Positions 6,464 through 9,183 of a stretch of 9,183 bases of DNA are shown here, piece after piece. The notes beneath the pieces are model-generated. The model did no database searches and was not told the DNA's origin. It saw only the letters and a list, made by a program, of their open reading frames with translations. Each line of letters begins with the position of its first letter. Position 1 is the first letter of the stretch. Made by a program: the position numbers and the translations under genes. This DNA comes from Gammaproteobacteria bacterium (lineage in GTDB: Bacteria; Pseudomonadota; Gammaproteobacteria; Eutrophobiales; Eutrophobiaceae), in NCBI GenBank assembly GCA_018676275.1, contig JABHFC010000162.1:1-9183 (forward strand). Direction: 5' to 3'.

Positions 6464-6666
6464 AAAATTAACGATAACTAACTTTCTCCAGCTTTCAGCG
6501 TTATCATTAGGGTCTGTCTACCTTTCATCTTCGTCACTGCTGCGGCGAAATCCTGAAGTTTGCTGAATGTTCGATTTGATCAGCTGAAAAAACGTAATAT
6601 ACTCCGCCTTTTTTGACCACACACCGCTGTATCAAATAGTCAGTATCTCAACCTGAGGACAGAATA
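6464..6666. other. Intergenic gap between the YyaL-like gene and the mechanosensitive channel gene
   Basis: No credible coding sequence. An imperfect inverted repeat, AACGATAAC (6470-6478) with GTTATCATT (6500-6508), one mismatch and a 21-base loop, follows the YyaL-like stop but has no T-run, so it is at best a weak transcript end. The right half holds the promoter candidate at 6576-6603 and the Shine-Dalgarno GAGG at 6655-6658. Confidence 0.6.
6576..6603 (+). promoter_or_regulatory. Candidate sigma70 promoter of the mscS gene
   Basis: TTGATC (6576-6581) and TATACT (6598-6603) are separated by 16 bases and match the -35 and -10 consensus at four and five positions respectively. Transcription would start near 6610, giving a leader of about 57 bases before the ATG at 6667. 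This suggests mscS is transcribed independently of the sortase operon. Sequence resemblance only. Confidence 0.45.
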
Positions 6667-7461
6667 ATGCCGGAACCAACAGTCGTTAGAGAATTAGTTA
6701 CCAATTTTGCAGTCGCCGCAGCCATCCTGATTTTAGGTCTTTGGCTTGCGAAACGCCTGAAAAACCTTATGTCGAAAGTGATGATAAAACGTGGCGTTGA
6801 CGCCATGCTTGCCTCATTTATGAGCAGCATCGCCTATATCCTGGCTGCTGCATTCATCGTAATCGCCGCACTCGGTCATTTGGGTATTCAGACAACATCC
6901 CTGGTTGCCATCATCGGTGCTGCCGGTCTGGCAATCGGTCTGGCCTTACAGGGCTCACTTGCCAATTTCGCTTCGGGCGTCATGATTATCGCGTTCCGTC
7001 CATTTAAAGTGGGCGATTTTGTCGAAGCCGGTGGTGCGGTCGGTGTAGTTGAAGGAATTCAGATATTTTCGACACAAATGAAGACCGGAGATAACAAAAC
7101 AATCATCATACCCAATGCCAATATCACCAATAGTAATATCACCAACTATTCAACAAAAGATACACGTCGAGTAGACCTGGTTTTTGGTATTGGTTACGAC
7201 GACGACATCAAGAAAGCCAAACAAATTCTGGAAGATATTGTTACCAACGACGAACGCATCCTGAAAGACCCTGCACCTGTTGTCGCTGTGTCCGAACTGG
7301 CTGACAGCAGTGTTAACTTTATCGTCAGACCCTGGGTGAATGCTGCTGACTACTGGGCAGTTTACTGGGATTTAACCGAGACTGTAAAACTGGTGTTCGA
7401 CAAAGAAGGTATCAGTATTCCGTATCCTCAGCAGGATGTGCATATGCATCAGGCTGCCTGA
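6667..7461 (+). CDS. mscS: Small-conductance mechanosensitive ion channel, MscS family
   Basis: A 264-residue inner-membrane channel that opens under membrane tension and releases solutes during hypo-osmotic shock; the family forms homoheptamers. There are three N-terminal helices: TM1 about 13-29, TM2 about 50-70, and the pore-lining TM3 starting near 79. TM3 carries the family's Gly/Ala packing pattern (IIGAAGLAIGLALQGSLANFASG, with G84, G87, G91, G96 and G104), followed by the FRPFKVGD turn. The cytoplasmic beta and alpha/beta domains follow, including IIIPNANITNSNITNYS. It is slightly shorter than the 286-residue E. coli MscS, mainly at the N-terminus. A Shine-Dalgarno GAGG (6655-6658) lies 8 bases before the ATG. 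It has its own candidate promoter and a downstream terminator, so it is probably a single-gene unit unrelated to the sortase locus. Confidence 0.93.
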   Translation: MPEPTVVRELVTNFAVAAAILILGLWLAKRLKNLMSKVMIKRGVDAMLASFMSSIAYILAAAFIVIAALGHLGIQTTSLVAIIGAAGLAIGLALQGSLANFASGVMIIAFRPFKVGDFVEAGGAVGVVEGIQIFSTQMKTGDNKTIIIPNANITNSNITNYSTKDTRRVDLVFGIGYDDDIKKAKQILEDIVTNDERILKDPAPVVAVSELADSSVNFIVRPWVNAADYWAVYWDLTETVKLVFDKEGISIPYPQQDVHMHQAA

Positions 7462-7475
7462 TTTCTGAAGTAAAC

Positions 7476-7502
7476 GGAACCTCTGCAGCATGCAGAGGTT
7501 CC
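7476..7502. terminator. Hairpin terminator between convergent genes
   Basis: A perfect 12-bp stem, GGAACCTCTGCA with TGCAGAGGTTCC, and a GCA loop, starting 14 bases after the mscS stop and ending 9 bases before the stop of the convergent gene. On the plus strand it is followed by a pyrimidine-rich but broken T stretch (ACTCCTTTCTT). On the minus strand the run-out is GTTTACTTC, poorer in T. It most likely ends mscS transcripts and may also stop opposing transcripts. Confidence 0.75.
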
Positions 7503-7511
7503 ACTCCTTTC

Positions 7512-8321
7512 TTATCCTGGTGGATAAGGCGCATAACCGTAATAATTTTCGTGTTCTGGCCAAAAGCGATTAGGACCAGGTAGATTACATTCAACAATTC
7601 TCTGTTGGCATAAAGTCTCTCTCCACTCATATTTATAGAAGTGTTTTTCCATTGCTGTTTTCATGGGCTTGAATGACACAACTTTTACGTAGGAATATTT
7701 TTCCTCACCAAAACCAGTGCCTGCCTGTTTTTCCTGTTCTTTCATATCTCTACTGCTCTCAGCCTTGCCAGCAACACTTGCAGGCGCATCGCTTCTTTCA
7801 TTTGCATATGGAGCGCTCTTTTTCTGTCGAGAACGATATGGTCTATGTTCGTCAAAGGCAGCCACGGCAATCACCCCCATGGCTGAATGATCCTGCCACG
7901 CACCCGCATAGGAATTTTCAGCTTCTGTGAAAAAAAACTGATTCACTTTATGATTACTTGTACGCCAACCATCGTAGCTGGCAGTTTCCCAGGGATTGAG
8001 AATATACATGCGTTCATTGGAGGTGAGATTTGATTTTTGACCACTGATAATATTGCGACCATCAATCGCGATTACCAGACCTACACGCTTGTGACTCCTG
8101 TTTTGAATACGAACAGCGTAATGCTGACCATTCACCGCTTCCAGCCAGGCACGATGTGTCCTGGGCTTACCTCGTGTATCAACATCGTAAACCGGATATA
8201 CACGTCCATCTTCAGCAACAACATCTATTTTTAATGCTGTTTGTCGTTGAAAAGCTGTCGCCGATGAACAAAGAGGTAAAAGTAAAATTAGATACAACAA
8301 ATAATGTGATCGATAAAGCAT
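7512..8321 (-). CDS. Uncharacterised exported protein
   Basis: A 269-residue protein of unknown function. The start is supported by GGGAGA (8328-8333 on the minus strand), 6 bases before the ATG. A signal peptide spans residues 1-23 (cleavage after SSATA is likely; the cysteine at 18 lacks a lipobox). The best-structured part, about residues 68-160, is beta-rich and contains AVRIQNRSHKRVGLVIAIDG, then LNPWETASYDGWRTS, then QFFFTEAENSYAG and SAMGVIAVAAF. I have a vague memory of similar exported proteobacterial proteins but no assigned function. A charged, low-complexity linker follows (about 163-205, rich in K, E, S and A). The C-terminus has two cysteines, C238 and C245, that could form a disulphide, and an aromatic/proline-rich end (YYGYAPYPPG). 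It faces mscS convergently and stands alone; no operon partner is evident. Confidence 0.8.
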   Translation of the reverse strand: MLYRSHYLLYLILLLPLCSSATAFQRQTALKIDVVAEDGRVYPVYDVDTRGKPRTHRAWLEAVNGQHYAVRIQNRSHKRVGLVIAIDGRNIISGQKSNLTSNERMYILNPWETASYDGWRTSNHKVNQFFFTEAENSYAGAWQDHSAMGVIAVAAFDEHRPYRSRQKKSAPYANERSDAPASVAGKAESSRDMKEQEKQAGTGFGEEKYSYVKVVSFKPMKTAMEKHFYKYEWRETLCQQRIVECNLPGPNRFWPEHENYYGYAPYPPG

Positions 8322-8400
8322 GAGATATCTCCCGTTTTGTGTGTGTATACACTGTTAAACGGTGAGATTGGTAAACGGGGTTAAAGCAAATTCAGTTTTT
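8322..8400. promoter_or_regulatory. Upstream region of the exported protein gene with palindrome and repeated half-sites
   Basis: This 79-base gap separates two minus-strand genes. It holds a perfect 10-bp palindrome GTGTATACAC (8343-8352), which includes a -10-like TATACA on the minus strand, and two direct copies of TAAACGG (8356-8362 and 8372-8378) spaced 16 bp apart. The first copy sits in an imperfect inverted repeat ACTGTTAAACGGT. No good -35 at standard spacing is visible. A regulator-bound promoter is possible but unproven. Confidence 0.3.
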
Positions 8401-9054
8401 TTAAAACGTGAGTAAACTTTGAACCAGCGAAAGCATGAAAGCGATCATCGGGCCGAGGATCTTGCCTAGCACCCCGGTAAATATCAGTACTATTAGTATA
8501 GGCAAGCCCCACCTTTCCAACTGCTGATATTTGATTGCCATTGAAGGACTCAGAAAAGCCGCAACAATTCGACTCCCATCCAATGGCGGCAAGGGAAGCA
8601 TATTCAATGCTATCAGTACAATGTTAATGATAATTCCTACACCCGCCATCTCATTAAGTAATTGATTAAGATAAGAAGGAGATGTGGACATGCTGCTTAC
8701 AAATACTAAAAACAGGCTCCAGAATATTAACATTAGTAGATTTGCAACCGGACCGGCTACTGCTACAAGTGCCATATCACGCCTTGGCTGACGCAGGTTT
8801 CTCCAGTCCACCGGTACCGGTTTGGCCCAACCAAAAGCATAGGGTGTCAAGATAATCATAATTAGTGGTAATACCACGGTACCTATCGGATCCATGTGCT
8901 TGATCGGGTTCAGCGTTAATCTGCCCAGTATCTTTGCGGTTGGATCTCCGAGTTTGCTGGCGACCCAGCCATGTGCAACCTCATGAACTGTAATAGCAAA
9001 AATTATTGGTATCGCGTAGATAACAATTTTCTGGATAAGGGGAATCTCAGACAT
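8401..9054 (-). CDS. Site-2 protease family membrane metalloprotease (peptidase M50)
   Basis: A 217-residue polytopic inner-membrane zinc protease of the site-2 protease class, which cleaves substrates within the membrane. The first helix carries the zinc motif HEVAHG (H24, E25, H28). A later helix carries NMLPLPPLDGSR, where D159 supplies the third zinc ligand. Further hydrophobic segments lie at about 59-73, 95-120, 137-152 and 183-215. There is no PDZ domain, so it is the compact form rather than RseP; the length is typical of small bacterial members of unknown substrate. The ATG at 9052-9054 has no clear Shine-Dalgarno, but the N-terminus aligns well with the family. In many gammaproteobacteria a similar gene lies near trpS and a Sua5/YciO gene (recalled knowledge); the window ends before this can be tested. 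Confidence 0.92.
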   Translation of the reverse strand: MSEIPLIQKIVIYAIPIIFAITVHEVAHGWVASKLGDPTAKILGRLTLNPIKHMDPIGTVVLPLIMIILTPYAFGWAKPVPVDWRNLRQPRRDMALVAVAGPVANLLMLIFWSLFLVFVSSMSTSPSYLNQLLNEMAGVGIIINIVLIALNMLPLPPLDGSRIVAAFLSPSMAIKYQQLERWGLPILIVLIFTGVLGKILGPMIAFMLSLVQSLLTF

Positions 9055-9098
9055 GATTGGATTATGATAAATTTAGATAGACAACAAAGTTTTAGATC

Positions 9099-9183
9099 TC
9101 AGGACTGATCCTTTAGCCAGGATCTCACCTTTAGTTCAGATTCACCATCAGCGTCACTTCCAAGACTTTGGAAATCAAACATA
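9099..9183 (-). CDS. Possible C-terminal end of an upstream gene (runs off right edge)
   Basis: One minus-strand frame is open from the window edge to a TGA at 9099-9101. It encodes about 28 residues (MFDFQSLGSDADGESELKVR, then SWLKDQS) of plausible, polar composition. Its first visible Met may be internal. It would end 44 bases before the site-2 protease start, consistent with an operon. The stretch is too short to identify and could be chance. Confidence 0.3.
   Translation of the reverse strand, partial: MFDFQSLGSDADGESELKVRSWLKDQS

Noticed and set aside
6470..6508. Inverted repeat after the YyaL-like gene as an intrinsic terminator
   Set aside because: The stem is AT-rich with a mismatch and a 21-base loop, and no T-run follows.
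6360..6566. 68-codon plus-strand open frame extending into the gap after the YyaL-like gene
   Set aside because: It starts inside the YyaL-like gene in another frame, lacks a Shine-Dalgarno and has no recognisable sequence.
7494..8340. Lipoprotein assignment for the exported protein based on the Cys near residue 18
   Set aside because: The preceding residues (LPL) do not form a lipobox, and a normal signal peptidase I site (ATA) follows.

Overview
The window looks like a chromosomal segment of a gammaproteobacterium with moderate to slightly AT-rich base composition. The evidence is the gene content: a proteobacterial dedicated sortase (Pds) locus, an MscS-type channel and a site-2 protease of proteobacterial type. 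I cannot name the genus. I see no mobile element, tRNA, rRNA or CRISPR array.

Left to centre (1-5238) is a complete or nearly complete Pds locus. On the minus strand lie the sensor kinase pdsS (N-terminal 292 codons only; the kinase core is beyond the left edge) and the response regulator pdsR. A 196-base divergent region (1598-1793) holds two inverted repeats. On the plus strand follow pdsO (glycine zipper plus OmpA peptidoglycan-binding domain), a VIT/vWA-domain sortase target with a C-terminal sorting signal, and a class GN (marine proteobacterial type) sortase that overlaps the target gene by 8 bases. The likely logic is that PdsS/PdsR sense an envelope signal and control the divergent operon, and the single sortase processes the single target next to it.

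Immediately after the sortase (13-base gap, same strand) is a 403-codon gene that aligns by eye with the alpha/alpha-barrel half of the YyaL/SPATA20 family (COG1331). It lacks the N-terminal thioredoxin-like domain and has altered signature motifs. Its tight linkage to the sortase makes it the least explained part of the locus.

The right part is ordinary housekeeping and hypothetical content. A gap (6464-6666) with a plausible sigma70 promoter precedes a small MscS-type mechanosensitive channel gene. A strong 12-bp hairpin terminator separates it from a convergent gene for an uncharacterised exported protein. Further right, on the minus strand, is a site-2 (M50) metalloprotease and possibly the last codons of another gene at the edge. 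No gene-free stretch exceeds 300 bases.
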